DNA of 64,000 nucleotides from Aeriscardovia sp. (GCA_017405305.1 JAFRAT010000009.1:1-64000), one strand, 5' to 3'. Shown: positions 14,988 through 25,613, counted from the first letter of the stretch. The notes: generated by a model not told the origin, from the letters alone. A program made the numbers and translations.

Positions 14988-17576
14988 TCAATCCCAGAAG
15001 TTCTCAGCACCGGACTCATCGATGCCGGAATACGCTACGACACCCTTGTTAACCAGTTTCCGCGCTTGTTCGGCGCAGACAGCCAGATCCTCATCAGCGC
15101 GGGCTGCTTGGGCGATTTGCCCCAGGACGTCACACAGACGCTTGCAAGTGCGCACGAAATCACCAGCTGACCAGTCACGCTCGCGGAGCACCTGTTCCAA
15201 CGACCGGTCGGCAGACCATTCGAACACCGCTTCTGCGGCGCCAAAATCGATATCCGGAACAGCGTCGAGTCCGACTTGCTGGAGCATATAATCCAAATCT
15301 TCCCACACACCCGTCATATCGGCGGCGCAACGCGCAATCCGACCGTGACACCCTCCCGGGAAATGCGAAGCCCGGTCGGAATCGCGATGCCGCGGCTCGT
15401 AGACGATCGCCGATACTACGGACGCCAGTTCCTGCGGTGTCAAACCGTCAAATACCTTACCGTCCAAGCATTCCGCCAGCAGGATGTCCTTCTCCGTGAA
15501 CAGGTTGCGCAGCAGCTCGCCCTTATCGGTCAAACGATAGTCTTTCTTCCCTGTCGTCGAAGAATCTTCGATGTAGCCCAGCTCCAACAGGACATCGCAA
15601 ATGAGGTCGAAACGACGTGCCACTGATTCTGTGCGCGACGCATACTGGTCCTGCGCATGCTGCAGCCGTTTGCGCAGACGCAGCCACCGCTGTCCCCATT
15701 TCAGATGCTTCTGCAGCTCTGGGCACTGCCGGCATGCATGAGCGCGCTCGCGTTTCCGCGTCTTCTCGATGAGGCGGTCCACTTGCTTCAGCGCGGCGGT
15801 CCGGGCTTCCGGTGTCTTGTACCAGCGGTGCTTGACACGGTTGCGTTCGCCGCGCTCTAGGTTTGTCAGACGTTCCCGCAGCAGCAAGAACTCTTTGAAA
15901 TCGCCGAGTTGACACCGGAAAGCGTCTTCGTAGCCACGCAGTGCCGTCATCATCGATGCGATTTGGCCTTCCAGGTCCTCAGAGGAACGGCTTACCTCCC
16001 ACTGAGCGAAGGACCGGTTCAGCGTTTCGCGGGCAGTCTGGTAGTCATGCAGATGCAGCAGATTCACCGCCATGTTGAATGTCGGGGCGAACTGGGAATG
16101 CAACGGATACACACGGCGCGACGACAATGCCATCAAAGCCAGCGGATCGAACTGGCGGCTGTCCACGACCACTGCATGACCGACGGTGTCGATGCCGCGC
16201 CGCCCGGCGCGGCCCGTCAGCTGCGTGTACTCCCCTGGCGTGAGCCGGACATGATCCACGCCGTTAAACTTTTCCAGTTTCTCGATAACGACCGACCGCG
16301 CCGGCATATTGATTCCCAAGGCCAGCGTCTCTGTGGCGAACACGACTTTCAGCAAGCCTTTCTCGAAGACCTTCTCGACGATTTCCCGCAGCACGGCAAC
16401 CATACCGGCATGATGTGCCGCGAAACCGTTTTCCAAAGCCGCACGGAAAGACGAGTAGCCGAGAGCTTTCAAGTCAGCCCGGCCGACCGTCCCGTAGACC
16501 ATAGAGTCAGCAATCGCACGGATCTCGCGGGCTTCCTTGTCAGTGGTCAGACACAGCCCGCTTTGTAGACACTGCTCGACAGCCTCCTCGCAACCGGTTC
16601 GGGAGAAGATGAAATAAATGCCCGGCAGCAAGCCAATGTAGTCCAGTTCGTCGACCACCGCCCACCGGGACGGCGTATACCGCTGGACCTCCTGCCTGTT
16701 CCTCAGACGTCCACTGCGCGCTGTCCGCCGCTTTTGAGCAGCGCGCTCCAGCTCGTCGATCTGCTGCACCAGCTGGCGGTTAACACACGGACGCCCCGTG
16801 GAACTATCCTTCGCGTACAGGTCGAAGACCTTGGGTTCATGACGAGGCGACTTTTGGAGAATTACGCTTTGTTCCAGCGGAACAGGACGGTGCTCCGACA
16901 CCACTAGATCGGTAGCACCACGGACAGAGCCAATCCAGTCGGCGAAATCCTCGACGTTCGAAACCGTCGCTGACAGGCCGACGATCTTAATGGTCTTCGG
17001 CAGGTGGATGATGACTTCTTCCCAGACCTGTCCGCGAAACTTGTCGCCCAAGTAATGGATCTCGTCCAACACGACGTAGCGCAAAGCCTCCAACGTCGTC
17101 GAGCGTTCGTAAATCATGTTCCGCAGGACCTCGGTCGTCATCACAATGATGGACGCTTCGGAATTAATCGATAGGTCGCCGGTCAGCAAGCCCACATTCT
17201 CCGCGCCGTACCGGTGCACAAGGTCATGGTATTTCTGGTTGCTCAGCGCTTTAATGGGCGTCGTGTAGAACGCCTTGACGTTCTGCTGCCAAGCCAGGTA
17301 CATGGCGAAATCGGCGACGACCGTTTTGCCGGCACCCGTCGGCGCGGCAACCAGGACATTTCTACCGGATTCCAGCGATTCCAGCGCCTGTTCCTGGAAA
17401 TTATCTAAATCGAAGGACAACCCTCGGGCGAATTGGTGTGCGGCGCTCCGCCGCTGCTTCTGCCGAAGCCGGAAACGACGGTACTTCTCCGCCGGGGGCA
17501 TCTCTTCTTGTCGGAAGAAACTACTGTTCTTCGCACCATTGCCTTCAGACGTCTGACGATGATGGCGATTCGCCAT
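14988..17576 (-). CDS. helY: DEAD/DEAH-box RNA helicase, HelY (Mtr4/Ski2-like)
   Basis: An 862-aa superfamily 2 helicase of the Ski2/Mtr4 type found across actinobacteria, probably acting in RNA processing or decay. Motif I is APTGAGKT (78-85), motif II DEIH (171-174), motif III LSATVSN; the second RecA domain carries TETLALGINMPA and the QLTGRAGRRGID arginine-finger motif, and the last 250 residues form the DSHCT-like region. GGAAAGG precedes ATG 17576. It is 21 bases after the small membrane-protein gene, so pafBC, that gene and helY are probably co-transcribed. Confidence 0.93.
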   Translation of the reverse strand: MANRHHRQTSEGNGAKNSSFFRQEEMPPAEKYRRFRLRQKQRRSAAHQFARGLSFDLDNFQEQALESLESGRNVLVAAPTGAGKTVVADFAMYLAWQQNVKAFYTTPIKALSNQKYHDLVHRYGAENVGLLTGDLSINSEASIIVMTTEVLRNMIYERSTTLEALRYVVLDEIHYLGDKFRGQVWEEVIIHLPKTIKIVGLSATVSNVEDFADWIGSVRGATDLVVSEHRPVPLEQSVILQKSPRHEPKVFDLYAKDSSTGRPCVNRQLVQQIDELERAAQKRRTARSGRLRNRQEVQRYTPSRWAVVDELDYIGLLPGIYFIFSRTGCEEAVEQCLQSGLCLTTDKEAREIRAIADSMVYGTVGRADLKALGYSSFRAALENGFAAHHAGMVAVLREIVEKVFEKGLLKVVFATETLALGINMPARSVVIEKLEKFNGVDHVRLTPGEYTQLTGRAGRRGIDTVGHAVVVDSRQFDPLALMALSSRRVYPLHSQFAPTFNMAVNLLHLHDYQTARETLNRSFAQWEVSRSSEDLEGQIASMMTALRGYEDAFRCQLGDFKEFLLLRERLTNLERGERNRVKHRWYKTPEARTAALKQVDRLIEKTRKRERAHACRQCPELQKHLKWGQRWLRLRKRLQHAQDQYASRTESVARRFDLICDVLLELGYIEDSSTTGKKDYRLTDKGELLRNLFTEKDILLAECLDGKVFDGLTPQELASVVSAIVYEPRHRDSDRASHFPGGCHGRIARCAADMTGVWEDLDYMLQQVGLDAVPDIDFGAAEAVFEWSADRSLEQVLRERDWSAGDFVRTCKRLCDVLGQIAQAARADEDLAVCAEQARKLVNKGVVAYSGIDESGAENFWD

Positions 17577-17597
17577 GAAGCGAGCCTTTCCTGATTA

Positions 17598-17918
17598 TCA
17601 CTCTTCGTTGAAACGGAACCACCGCGCCCAGGCATCCGCATGCCGCTGACGTCGTTCATCCTTGCGGGCAAGGATATCAGCGTGCGCCGCCGCGTACTCG
17701 TCGATTGCCGCATCCAGCGGACGGACGAAAATCGGATCCAGGGAATCGACTTCCTCAGGCTCTTGTTCCTTCGCTCGCGCCAGCTTCTCTTGCGCGCGCC
17801 CTATCATCGGCTTGATGGTTCTGACAGCGCTTTTGGCATGACGGAACGCGAACAGCGCGCCAAAGGCCAGCATTGCCACGAAGAAGCAGGCGAGAACAAC
17901 CCACACCCATCCCGGCAT
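17598..17918 (-). CDS. small membrane protein with charged C-terminal tail
   Basis: A 106-aa protein with one transmembrane segment (about residues 3-24, WVWVVLACFFVAMLAFGALF) followed by a long, highly charged, probably helical tail ending RWFRFNEE. I do not recognise the family. ATG 17918 is chosen over an upstream in-frame TTG (17939) because GGGGGAG sits 7-8 bases before it. The pafBC stop is only 4 bases upstream, so the two are translationally coupled; helY follows. Confidence 0.75.
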   Translation of the reverse strand: MPGWVWVVLACFFVAMLAFGALFAFRHAKSAVRTIKPMIGRAQEKLARAKEQEPEEVDSLDPIFVRPLDAAIDEYAAAHADILARKDERRQRHADAWARWFRFNEE

Positions 17919-17922
17919 TTCG

Positions 17923-19782
17923 TCACTCCCCCTGCTCAATGATGCTTAACTCATGCTGAGCGCGGGCAACGACCATCGACCTCATCGTCGCTGGAGCGAC
18001 GGAGACGATATGACGCGCATGTGCGACGCAGAAAATGGTAAACCAGGAGTCGGACGTGACGCGCAGATGCACCTTCTCGCCATCTCCCCATGGTTCCACT
18101 GTCGCTCCTGGCAGCTTCTCGATGTATGGGAAACCCGGTTTGTCAGTGATAAAAGCCGCTTCCGCTCCGTTTTCGAAACCCCACTGGCGCAGGCGGTCGA
18201 TGGGGACGTCCGGAATGTCTAGCCTCTCGTTGGACCGCACCACCGTCGCTTTACTGATGCGCGCAATGCGCAATGTTGACCAGTCGCGGGGCGAATCCCC
18301 TGCCGTGCCGTCCCAGATAGCGACGTAATACAAGCCTTCCTCCACAAAAATCTTCGCGGGGATGATCCGCTTCCGGCGTGTCCGGCCCACGTCGTCCGTG
18401 TATTCGACATCCATCTGGCTGCCTGTCTTGATAGCCTCGCGAATCATCGGGACCGTCGACGGTTCGACCTCGTAGCCGGTCAGGCTCAGCCACGGAATCG
18501 ACCCGGCGGCCGTCTCCTTCTTGAGCCGCGCGCTCAAATCATGCGCTACGGTTCGCTCTTCTGCCGGCAACAGCGGAGATTTCGATAGATAGTGCACGGC
18601 GGCGGCCAGCAAGCTCAGATACTGCGGGGAAATGCCGGCGAGGCGGTCCAATCCCAAAGAATTGGTCGCACAGACACGGCCTTCATCCTCTAGCAGCGTC
18701 CAATCGATGTCAAAGAACTGCGATCCGGCAATCTCGCCGTCGTCGGACACCGTCGTCAGCGTACCGATGTCCTTGCGGATAGTGGCCACGGCCTTGCGCT
18801 TCTCCTCCGACGTAACGCCGCCGACAAACCGCTCAGCCAACTCCTCCAACGTGTATTCGCACCCCAGATGTGCGGAGAGAAACAGCAAGAGTCGCAGACG
18901 GCGGTCCACTTCAGAACCGGTTTGATTCGAGCCGCTTAGAGTTCTCCGACTCTTCGATTTGGTCCCAGCCTGGGATCCGTCGGACAAATTAGAGCAGTAA
19001 TAGTCCTGGACGGGAACCGGCTCGGACTTGCTGCTCAAATCGGCGTTCCCAACCCTCGCCGCGGACACAAGACGACGCCGGTAGGCATCGGCGGCCTCCT
19101 GTGGGCGCACAATTCTGGAACCGGGATGTTCAAGCACAAACATGGCCAAATCATCGGAATCGCTGTACGCCACATTGATAGGTTCGCCGTCCGTTTCGAC
19201 GGTGGCCGTGTACCGCCGGGAATCAACGGCTTCGATGAAATGCTTAGGGATAACCTGCGTGCCCAGGCCCGGAGCGATGGAATCCAAGCCCAGGCCTGGA
19301 GCCGGCATTTTCTGGACACGTGGTGTCGATCGCGACGCTTCTTTTGCCGGCATCTCTGCGTTGTTCTGTTCAGCCGTCGAGATGGCAAGCGACTGCGCCA
19401 GATAGTTTGCAGCAGCAAGGACCGGCAGATCCTCCAATTCAAAATGAAGACGTTTGCGAGGCTCGTCGCCCAGCTGAAGACGGTACGACGCGAAATCCTG
19501 ACCGTCAGACTTGGAGGAGTATTCCGGCTGGCGCGACTCGATGGCAATTCCCATGGCCGCCAGCTTCGCACGGTCCCGCTGGAACTGCTTGGCAAAAGCA
19601 GCCTTGGCGGCCTGATCAGCGAGCTCACCGTAGGAATCGGCGTAGGCCTTCACGCGCTGGGCTATCTGCCTCGACGTGAGCCACTGTGGAAAAGCGGAGG
19701 AAAGCACAGCCAGCACATCGAGCTCGTGCTTCCCCCACTTATCGGAGAATCGACGCCTTCCATTGGATGAAATCTCTGCCAT
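17923..19782 (-). CDS. pafBC: WYL-domain transcription regulator, PafB-PafC fusion
   Basis: A 619-aa protein made of two tandem PafB/PafC-like halves. Each half has an N-terminal helix-turn-helix (about 20-75 and 305-360) followed by a WYL/WCX-type region; the second WYL segment reads KRIIPAKIFVEEGLYYVAIWD then TLRIARI. The halves are joined by a Ser/Lys/Gly-rich linker near 255-300. In mycobacteria PafB and PafC are separate proteins that form a DNA-damage-response activator together; here they are one chain, as in some other actinobacteria. The effector, thought to be single-stranded nucleic acid, cannot be read from sequence. No Pup-proteasome genes are in the window. Confidence 0.88.
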   Translation of the reverse strand: MAEISSNGRRRFSDKWGKHELDVLAVLSSAFPQWLTSRQIAQRVKAYADSYGELADQAAKAAFAKQFQRDRAKLAAMGIAIESRQPEYSSKSDGQDFASYRLQLGDEPRKRLHFELEDLPVLAAANYLAQSLAISTAEQNNAEMPAKEASRSTPRVQKMPAPGLGLDSIAPGLGTQVIPKHFIEAVDSRRYTATVETDGEPINVAYSDSDDLAMFVLEHPGSRIVRPQEAADAYRRRLVSAARVGNADLSSKSEPVPVQDYYCSNLSDGSQAGTKSKSRRTLSGSNQTGSEVDRRLRLLLFLSAHLGCEYTLEELAERFVGGVTSEEKRKAVATIRKDIGTLTTVSDDGEIAGSQFFDIDWTLLEDEGRVCATNSLGLDRLAGISPQYLSLLAAAVHYLSKSPLLPAEERTVAHDLSARLKKETAAGSIPWLSLTGYEVEPSTVPMIREAIKTGSQMDVEYTDDVGRTRRKRIIPAKIFVEEGLYYVAIWDGTAGDSPRDWSTLRIARISKATVVRSNERLDIPDVPIDRLRQWGFENGAEAAFITDKPGFPYIEKLPGATVEPWGDGEKVHLRVTSDSWFTIFCVAHARHIVSVAPATMRSMVVARAQHELSIIEQGE

Positions 19783-19919
19783 CTGTCCCCAAGTCTCGAT
19801 AGAACTTCGCCCGCTGCACTTTCACAAGCACATACACCTCATTCTAACAAAGGTGAGCAGATCCCGCCTAAATTCCGCAAACTTTTATTACCAGGGAACG
19901 GGACCGATTCCTTTCGGAA

Positions 19920-21344
19920 TCATTCCCAATCGTCGTCCTCAATTCCGTTCGGGCCGACGAACTGTCCCTGCGGGACGTACGCAGCCTTGCCCCCGTCAGA
20001 CAGCGCGGCGTCGCCGAAGAATGTGATATTCTTGCCGAACGTCCAATCGCCGGTGACGCTGACGGAGTTGGCAGCCGCGATGGATGGGATCCCGTACGGG
20101 AACCGGGCGTCGAAGTCAGCGATGTTCTTGTAGTAGCGCTTGTCGAGGTTAATCACCGGGAAGACGTAATTGCTGTCCTCCATCTCGAACGAATCAGTCA
20201 TGTGGAACCTGTCCGAGCGCATGATGAAGAGGTCGTTCGTGGTTTTGACCGGCAGGAAGCGTGGACGGCCAACCTCCAGACAGATGGAACCGTCGAACTG
20301 GCCGATGGCAGCGCCCATGGCGGTCTCCAGTTGGATGACGGCGTCCGACGCTGGATCCGTCGGATCGACGGTCTTGTGGTTCGTAATGACCGGAAGCGGA
20401 AGGATGCCCTCGTTGCTGTTCAGCTTCTCTTTCAGCGCATCGACACGCGCCCAGAGGTTATTGGTGTTGAAGTATGCATGACGCTCGATATTCATGGCTG
20501 ATTTCATGTCTTCCGGCTGAACTTGCGACATTTCGCGCAGCATGAGACGGCCGGTGGCGCGGTCGCGCACAATCTGGCCTCCCTTGACATCGGACGGGGT
20601 GCGGCGGGCGACCTCCATCATGAACGGAGCGCCGCTCTGGGCAAAGTAGCCGGCGACAGTGGTTGACGGGCGCGCGCCAAGGTTATCCGAGTTGGAGATA
20701 AACAAGTACTTGACACCGTTCTCCTGGAGCTTGTCCAACAAGCGGGACGCTGCCAGCGCTGGGAAAAGGTCCCCGTGTCCCGGCGGGCACCATTCCAAAT
20801 CGGGGTTGGCGTCCCAAGAGGCTGGGGCTCCGTCCGGAAGGATCTTCGGCTCACGGTTCTGCAGGATCTCGACTGGAATGTCCTTCTGCTCAAAGCCCTT
20901 AGTAGTCTTGATGATGTCCATCGTGTCCTTGGACGTACGGTAGGAGTCCATGAACACGATCGGCAAGCGGATGCCCAGACGCTTGCGCGCAGACATCACC
21001 TGGCCCAGGATAATGTCAAGGAAGCGCAGCTTCCGGCCTTTGTGCACGCGGACTGGCAGCAGCGACTTCGCCTGGCTCAGACCCATCGACGTACCAAGTC
21101 CGCCATTCAGCTTCAGGAAAGCCGTGTGCGCCAGCGCGTCCGTTGCTTGGCAACGGTCGATCGCACCCATCACGCCCTGGATGTTTTGGATATCTGTCAG
21201 TGGCGCAACGTCGGACTCCTTAATCCAACCAGAAGCATCGCTTTCCCACGAATGGTATAAACGCGAGAACGAGGCGATAGACACTTCGTTCATGCCATGC
21301 GCGCGCATTTTCTCAACTGCTTGATTCAGGCCTTCGACGCTCAC
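19920..21344 (-). CDS. UTP-glucose-1-phosphate uridylyltransferase, eukaryotic-type UGPase
   Basis: Makes UDP-glucose from UTP and glucose 1-phosphate, for polysaccharide synthesis and the Leloir and lacto-N-biose galactose pathways of bifidobacteria. The 474-aa protein is of the eukaryotic UGP2 type rather than the short GalU type: KLNGGLGTSMGLSQAKSLLP (nucleotide loop, near residue 75), FISNSDNLGA, and FLPVKTTNDLF towards the C-terminus. GTG 21344 (VSVEGLNQAVEKM) with AGAGAGGAAA upstream is the likely start. TATACT at 21394-21399 (minus) may be its -10 box. A short GATTCC/GGAATC hairpin overlaps the stop codon. Confidence 0.92.
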   Translation of the reverse strand: MSVEGLNQAVEKMRAHGMNEVSIASFSRLYHSWESDASGWIKESDVAPLTDIQNIQGVMGAIDRCQATDALAHTAFLKLNGGLGTSMGLSQAKSLLPVRVHKGRKLRFLDIILGQVMSARKRLGIRLPIVFMDSYRTSKDTMDIIKTTKGFEQKDIPVEILQNREPKILPDGAPASWDANPDLEWCPPGHGDLFPALAASRLLDKLQENGVKYLFISNSDNLGARPSTTVAGYFAQSGAPFMMEVARRTPSDVKGGQIVRDRATGRLMLREMSQVQPEDMKSAMNIERHAYFNTNNLWARVDALKEKLNSNEGILPLPVITNHKTVDPTDPASDAVIQLETAMGAAIGQFDGSICLEVGRPRFLPVKTTNDLFIMRSDRFHMTDSFEMEDSNYVFPVINLDKRYYKNIADFDARFPYGIPSIAAANSVSVTGDWTFGKNITFFGDAALSDGGKAAYVPQGQFVGPNGIEDDDWE

Positions 21345-21393
21345 GGGGGTTTTCCTCTCTCTCGGCTTACGAGTTCCATGACGCAACACGGGG

Positions 21394-21399
21394 AGTATA
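21394..21399 (-). promoter_or_regulatory. candidate -10 box of the UGPase gene
   Basis: TATACT on the minus strand, 50 bases upstream of GTG 21344, in the 126-base gap after cmk-der. No matching -35 box at 16-18 bases; a TTGACG lies only 7 bases away, too close to serve. Confidence 0.35.
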
Positions 21400-21470
21400 C
21401 AGCACGCGTCAAAGTTACTTGTCGGGAAAGACCGGACTCATCACATTGTTAACTCACTTACTGATTTTGT

Positions 21471-23663
21471 TCACTGGTTTTTCCTTCTCTTCTCGCGGAC
21501 GCGCAGCGACAACTGAATTGGCGTGCCAGTGAAACCGAACTCTTCGCGTAGCCGGTGTTCGATGTAACGGGTGTAGCTGTGGTCGAAGAAACCGGTCGTG
21601 AAGACCACGAAACGTGGCGGACGGGTCGATGCCTGCGTCGCGAACAGGATGCGGGGCTGTTTGCCACCGCGCAGCGGGTGTGGGTGTGCGGCCTGGATCT
21701 TGCCGAAGAACGTGTTGAGTTTACTAGTTGAAATGCGCTGGTCCCAGGACTCCAGGGCTGTCTCTATCGCGTGCGGAAGACGGTTTGTGTGCCAGCCCGT
21801 CTTCGCAGACAGGTTCACGCGCTCTGCCCATGTAACCTGGCTGAACTCCGATTGGTAGATCCGCTCAAGCCGCGCACGGCTGTACTCATCCAGCAGGTCC
21901 CACTTGTTGAAGACAAGGACGATGGCCTTGCCGGCATTTACCGCCTGCGTCATGACGCGCAAATCCTGTTCAGCAATGGGTTGGGACACGTCGAACAAGA
22001 CGAGGCATAGCTCTGAGCGTTCGATGGCGGCCTGCGACCGCAGCGTCGAATAGTAATCGGCGCCGGATACCCTCTGCAGCTTCTTCCTAATGCCGGCTGT
22101 ATCGATAAGGAGCAGCTTTTTGCCGCCCAGGTTGATGACTTCGTCGACGGGGTCACGGGTGGTGCCGGCAACGTCGTTGACGATGCTGCGATCGGCGTGT
22201 GCCAGCTGGTTCAACAGAGACGATTTGCCAACGTTCGGGCGTCCGATCAATGCCACCTTACGCAGCTTGGACGAGCGCATCAGTCCGGAGGTCTTGTTGG
22301 ACTTCTTCAGCATGGCAACACAGGCGTCCAACAGGTCGCCGACGCCGCGCCCGTGCATGGCCGAGATCATCTGCGGCTCGCCCAGTCCCAGGCGCCAGAA
22401 CTCGGCGGCTTCCGCCTCTTCGCGCTGAGTGTCGACTTTGTTGACGGCGACGACAACCGGTTTGCCGGACTTGCGCAGCACACGAACGAGGCGTTCGTCC
22501 GTGCTTGTCATACCGGTGTGGACATCGACGACGAACAGGATTGCATCCGACAGCTGGATTGCCACCTGCACCTGTTCGGCGACGGCGGAATCGATGCCCT
22601 TGGTATCAGCTTCCCAGCCGCCGGTGTCGACAAGAAGGAAGTCGTTGCCGCACCATTCGGCCTCATAGCTCACGCGGTCGCGGGTCACCCCAGGTCTGTT
22701 CTCCACGACGGCGGCCTTACGGCCAAGGATGCGGTTGACCAGCGTGGACTTGCCGACATTCGGACGGCCGACGACCGCCAGCACACCGACCGGCTTCGGC
22801 GCGTCGGACCCGTCCAGCAGATCGCTATCCAGCAGTTTGCGATCCTCGTCGGTCAAGCGGTAGTCTCCCTTGAAATCATCTACCGTTCCCAGGGGGTCGT
22901 CGACGCCGTCAGCGCCCACGGCGGCGGGGATCGACAGCGACAAAGGCGTATGCCCCTGCTGTTCCTCGGCTTCCCGCTGGCGCTGGATGGCGACGTCGAC
23001 AATGCGCTCGAAGGCGGCGAGCGTCTGCGCGAAGCTCATATCAGAATTGTCGACAGTGGTGACGCCTTTGGCGGGCGTGAGAAACTGCGTCACTTTGGAA
23101 TCAGCATGGTCCCTGGCCGCAATGTCGTCGGCCCCGGTGCGCAAGTGCTGGGCTTGTTTTTCGCGCCTTTTCTTCCGCACTTCCTCGCGCGCTGTCAGTA
23201 GAACGCGGACCTGCGCCTTCGGAGCGACGACCGTGGTGATGTCGCGGCCTTCGACGACGATGCCCCGGCCGTTGGAATAGGAGTCGTCCGACTTCTGGTC
23301 GGAGATAATCTGCTTTTGCGCGTTGATGAGGATGGAGCGGACCGACGAGAACGAGGATACGGCCGACACGTTCGAGGACACGTCCGCCTCGCGGATGGCC
23401 GACGTGATGTCTTCTTTATCGCAGAAAACCTGCGGCTTGCGCGGGTTGACCGCCATCCTCAGATGGCTTTCACAGAAGTCCAGGGCGGCCTGGGACACAG
23501 CGTCCGTGTCGGACAGGTTGACACCGTTCTTCAGGCACCACCAGGCCACTGCCCGGTACATGGCACCGGTGTCGAGATAGGCGAAACCGTACTTCTTCGC
23601 CACCGCTTTCGAAATACTGGACTTGCCGACGCCGGCAGGACCGTCAATGGCAACAACAATCAC
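21471..23663 (-). CDS. cmk-der: bifunctional cytidylate kinase / ribosome-assembly GTPase Der
   Basis: A 730-aa fusion. Residues 1-230 are cytidylate kinase: Walker [10 protein letters not shown] (8-16), the [14 protein letters not shown] segment and the [12 protein letters not shown] loop. After a linker (about 231-290), Der follows with two G domains: GRPNVGKST (299-307) with VDTGGW and NKVD, and GRPNVGKSS (474-482) with DTAGIR and NKWD, then a C-terminal KH-like domain. Der assembles the 50S subunit; Cmk makes CDP. The start is GTG 23663, overlapping the rluB stop by 4 bases (GTGA), so translation is coupled. This fusion is a familiar bifidobacterial arrangement. Confidence 0.95.
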   Translation of the reverse strand: MIVVAIDGPAGVGKSSISKAVAKKYGFAYLDTGAMYRAVAWWCLKNGVNLSDTDAVSQAALDFCESHLRMAVNPRKPQVFCDKEDITSAIREADVSSNVSAVSSFSSVRSILINAQKQIISDQKSDDSYSNGRGIVVEGRDITTVVAPKAQVRVLLTAREEVRKKRREKQAQHLRTGADDIAARDHADSKVTQFLTPAKGVTTVDNSDMSFAQTLAAFERIVDVAIQRQREAEEQQGHTPLSLSIPAAVGADGVDDPLGTVDDFKGDYRLTDEDRKLLDSDLLDGSDAPKPVGVLAVVGRPNVGKSTLVNRILGRKAAVVENRPGVTRDRVSYEAEWCGNDFLLVDTGGWEADTKGIDSAVAEQVQVAIQLSDAILFVVDVHTGMTSTDERLVRVLRKSGKPVVVAVNKVDTQREEAEAAEFWRLGLGEPQMISAMHGRGVGDLLDACVAMLKKSNKTSGLMRSSKLRKVALIGRPNVGKSSLLNQLAHADRSIVNDVAGTTRDPVDEVINLGGKKLLLIDTAGIRKKLQRVSGADYYSTLRSQAAIERSELCLVLFDVSQPIAEQDLRVMTQAVNAGKAIVLVFNKWDLLDEYSRARLERIYQSEFSQVTWAERVNLSAKTGWHTNRLPHAIETALESWDQRISTSKLNTFFGKIQAAHPHPLRGGKQPRILFATQASTRPPRFVVFTTGFFDHSYTRYIEHRLREEFGFTGTPIQLSLRVREKRRKNQ

Positions 23664-24439
23664 AGTCCGACTTCCTTCTCGAGTTTCCTGACTTCCTCAA
23701 CCGTCAGTACGCGGTAGCTGCCCGGGCGCATATCCCCTAGGGAAACTGGCCCAATGCTGGTGCGCACCAGGCGCGTCACCCGGCATCCCAGAGCGGCGAA
23801 CATCCGTCGTACAACGCGGTTCTTCCCCGAATGCAACTGCACCTTTACGACGGCGTGCTCGCGGTTACCGCTCAGCAGGACGGCCTTGTCGAACTTCTGC
23901 CACCCGTCCTCCAAGCAAACGCCGCGCGTCACCATGCGGTGCAGCGTCGCCTGTGTGATAGCTCCCTTGATCGTTGCCACGTAGGTCTTCTGAATCTCGT
24001 AGCGGGGATGCATGACGTGCTCCGCGAGCTCCCCATCGTTGGTCATGAGGATGAGGCCTTCGGAATCGTAGTCCAGCCGGCCCATGTGGAAGATGCGTTC
24101 GTACTTGTCGCCGATGATGTCCCGCAGCGTCCAACGGCCCTTCTTGTCATCCATCGCCGACAGCACCTTGCGCGGTTTGTTCAGCGCCAGCGTCACATGG
24201 CAGTCGTCCAGGTGAATTCGGGCACCGTCGACGCGAATCTCCTGTTCCCGTGGGATAACGCGGGTACCCAGCTCCGTCACGATTTCGCCGTCGATCTCGA
24301 CGCGGCCTTGGGATATGAGGATCTCGCATTTACGCCGAGACCCGTAGCCAGCGGCAGCGAGCACCTTCTGAAGGCGGACACCTGCCGGCGTGTTGTTCTG
24401 CTCTTGCGCTGTCGAAGCGTGTGAATACGGATGAGGCAT
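23660..24439 (-). CDS. rluB: ribosomal large-subunit pseudouridine synthase, RluB family
   Basis: Isomerises a uridine in 23S rRNA. The 259-aa protein has an N-terminal S4 RNA-binding domain ([21 protein letters not shown]) and the RsuA/RluB catalytic motif [17 protein letters not shown], with the catalytic Asp in GRLD. Start: ATG 24439 has GGGAGA just upstream; an in-frame ATG at 24475 adds 12 residues but has no ribosome-binding site. It forms a coupled pair with cmk-der. RluB/RluE/RsuA subfamily assignment is by gene context and length. Confidence 0.9.
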   Translation of the reverse strand: MPHPYSHASTAQEQNNTPAGVRLQKVLAAAGYGSRRKCEILISQGRVEIDGEIVTELGTRVIPREQEIRVDGARIHLDDCHVTLALNKPRKVLSAMDDKKGRWTLRDIIGDKYERIFHMGRLDYDSEGLILMTNDGELAEHVMHPRYEIQKTYVATIKGAITQATLHRMVTRGVCLEDGWQKFDKAVLLSGNREHAVVKVQLHSGKNRVVRRMFAALGCRVTRLVRTSIGPVSLGDMRPGSYRVLTVEEVRKLEKEVGL

Positions 24440-24618
24440 CGTTCTCCCAACGTGACCTTCTCTTTGCTTTCCCATACTGGCTGCTATGTTTTTTCAAAAA
24501 ACCACAGCAACATGTCTGAAAATCGGCTGTGAAGCAAAATCAGGTGACACACCGGTTGCTAGACTTGATCCTGTAGGCATGGGCGACAAGCCCTATATTA
24601 CATAGCAAAGGTAAGTAT

Positions 24619-25608
24619 ATGACAATTGACACGTCTTCAGCAAAGAAGGTGTCCTCCTTGGAAGACGCCGCCGATTCGGAGGAAGAGGAGCTGATTTCCG
24701 AAGAGGCGGAAAAGTATGCCGCCGATTCCGGTTCCGGTCTGGCTGCCAACCGCTGGCTGCGTATGCTGACTGAGTTTATTGGTACATTCCTCGTTGTCTT
24801 CCTCGTTCTCGGCGGCTCCGCTTGGACGCTTCTGACTGGCCTGTCTCCGGTGTACGTCGCTTTCATCGCGTTCGTCTCCTATGCCGTGGCAGCCCTTATC
24901 TTCCAGGGAATCTCTGGAGCGCACTTCAATCCGGCCATCTCCCTGGCTGCCGCGCTAACCGGACGCCTGAATTGGCTGGATGCCTTGCTCTACGCCATCG
25001 CGCAGGTCCTCGGCGGCTTCGCGGCCTCCGCGGTTATGATGGGTCTGATTCGCAATCTTCCGGCCACATTGAGCATCAAGCCAGCGCAGTGGTGGGAAGT
25101 CCTGTCCAACGGCTTCAACGCCCCCGACGTCTCTGATCGCCTGCAGGTCGGCCTCATGTTCGCCGTCATTGTCGTCCTCATCGGCACGCTGATCGTTGTT
25201 GCAGCAGCGATGAGCGCCCTGCACGAGGATGGCCGAGCGTCCCGCCGCTATGCCTGGACCACCGCTCTGGGTTACGCTGCCGCCATGCTGGTTACTGTCT
25301 TCTTCACCGGCGGTGGCGTGAACCCCGCCCGTGCGACTGGTTCTGCTATTGTTGCCAGCATTGAGGGTGTCGAGGGCGTCGGTGCCGACTTGTGGGTCTT
25401 CTGGATCGTGCCGCTGCTGGCTGGTGCCATCGTTGGCCTGATCATGGTGATTGTTTCTGCCGTTCGCGCCAACAAGAAGTCTACGAACATCGCCGAGGAG
25501 ATCGAAGAGATCGAAGATGAAAAGGCCAAGGACTTCGAGGAGGCCGTCAGGGACAATGTCCGCAGCTCCTCCAAGAAGAATGCGGCTGAGAAGGATCTGC
25601 TCGACTAA
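24619..25608 (+). CDS. MIP-family channel (aquaporin / glycerol facilitator type)
   Basis: A 329-aa membrane channel with both NPA boxes: HFNPAIS (N104-P105-A106) and VNPARATG (N235-P236-A237, with the filter Arg238), and six hydrophobic segments between about 48 and 290. The N-terminal 40 residues are rich in Glu/Asp/Ser and the C-terminal 50 in Glu/Lys/Asp, both unusually long for the family and probably cytosolic. Water versus small-solute selectivity cannot be decided from sequence. It is a single-gene unit: divergent from rluB and ended by the strong hairpin at 25614. Confidence 0.9.
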   Translation: MTIDTSSAKKVSSLEDAADSEEEELISEEAEKYAADSGSGLAANRWLRMLTEFIGTFLVVFLVLGGSAWTLLTGLSPVYVAFIAFVSYAVAALIFQGISGAHFNPAISLAAALTGRLNWLDALLYAIAQVLGGFAASAVMMGLIRNLPATLSIKPAQWWEVLSNGFNAPDVSDRLQVGLMFAVIVVLIGTLIVVAAAMSALHEDGRASRRYAWTTALGYAAAMLVTVFFTGGGVNPARATGSAIVASIEGVEGVGADLWVFWIVPLLAGAIVGLIMVIVSAVRANKKSTNIAEEIEEIEDEKAKDFEEAVRDNVRSSSKKNAAEKDLLD

Positions 25609-25613
25609 CGCGT

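Noticed and set aside
24476..24618. Promoter of the aquaporin gene
   Set aside because: TATATT at 24594 has no -35 box at usable spacing, so no promoter is claimed.
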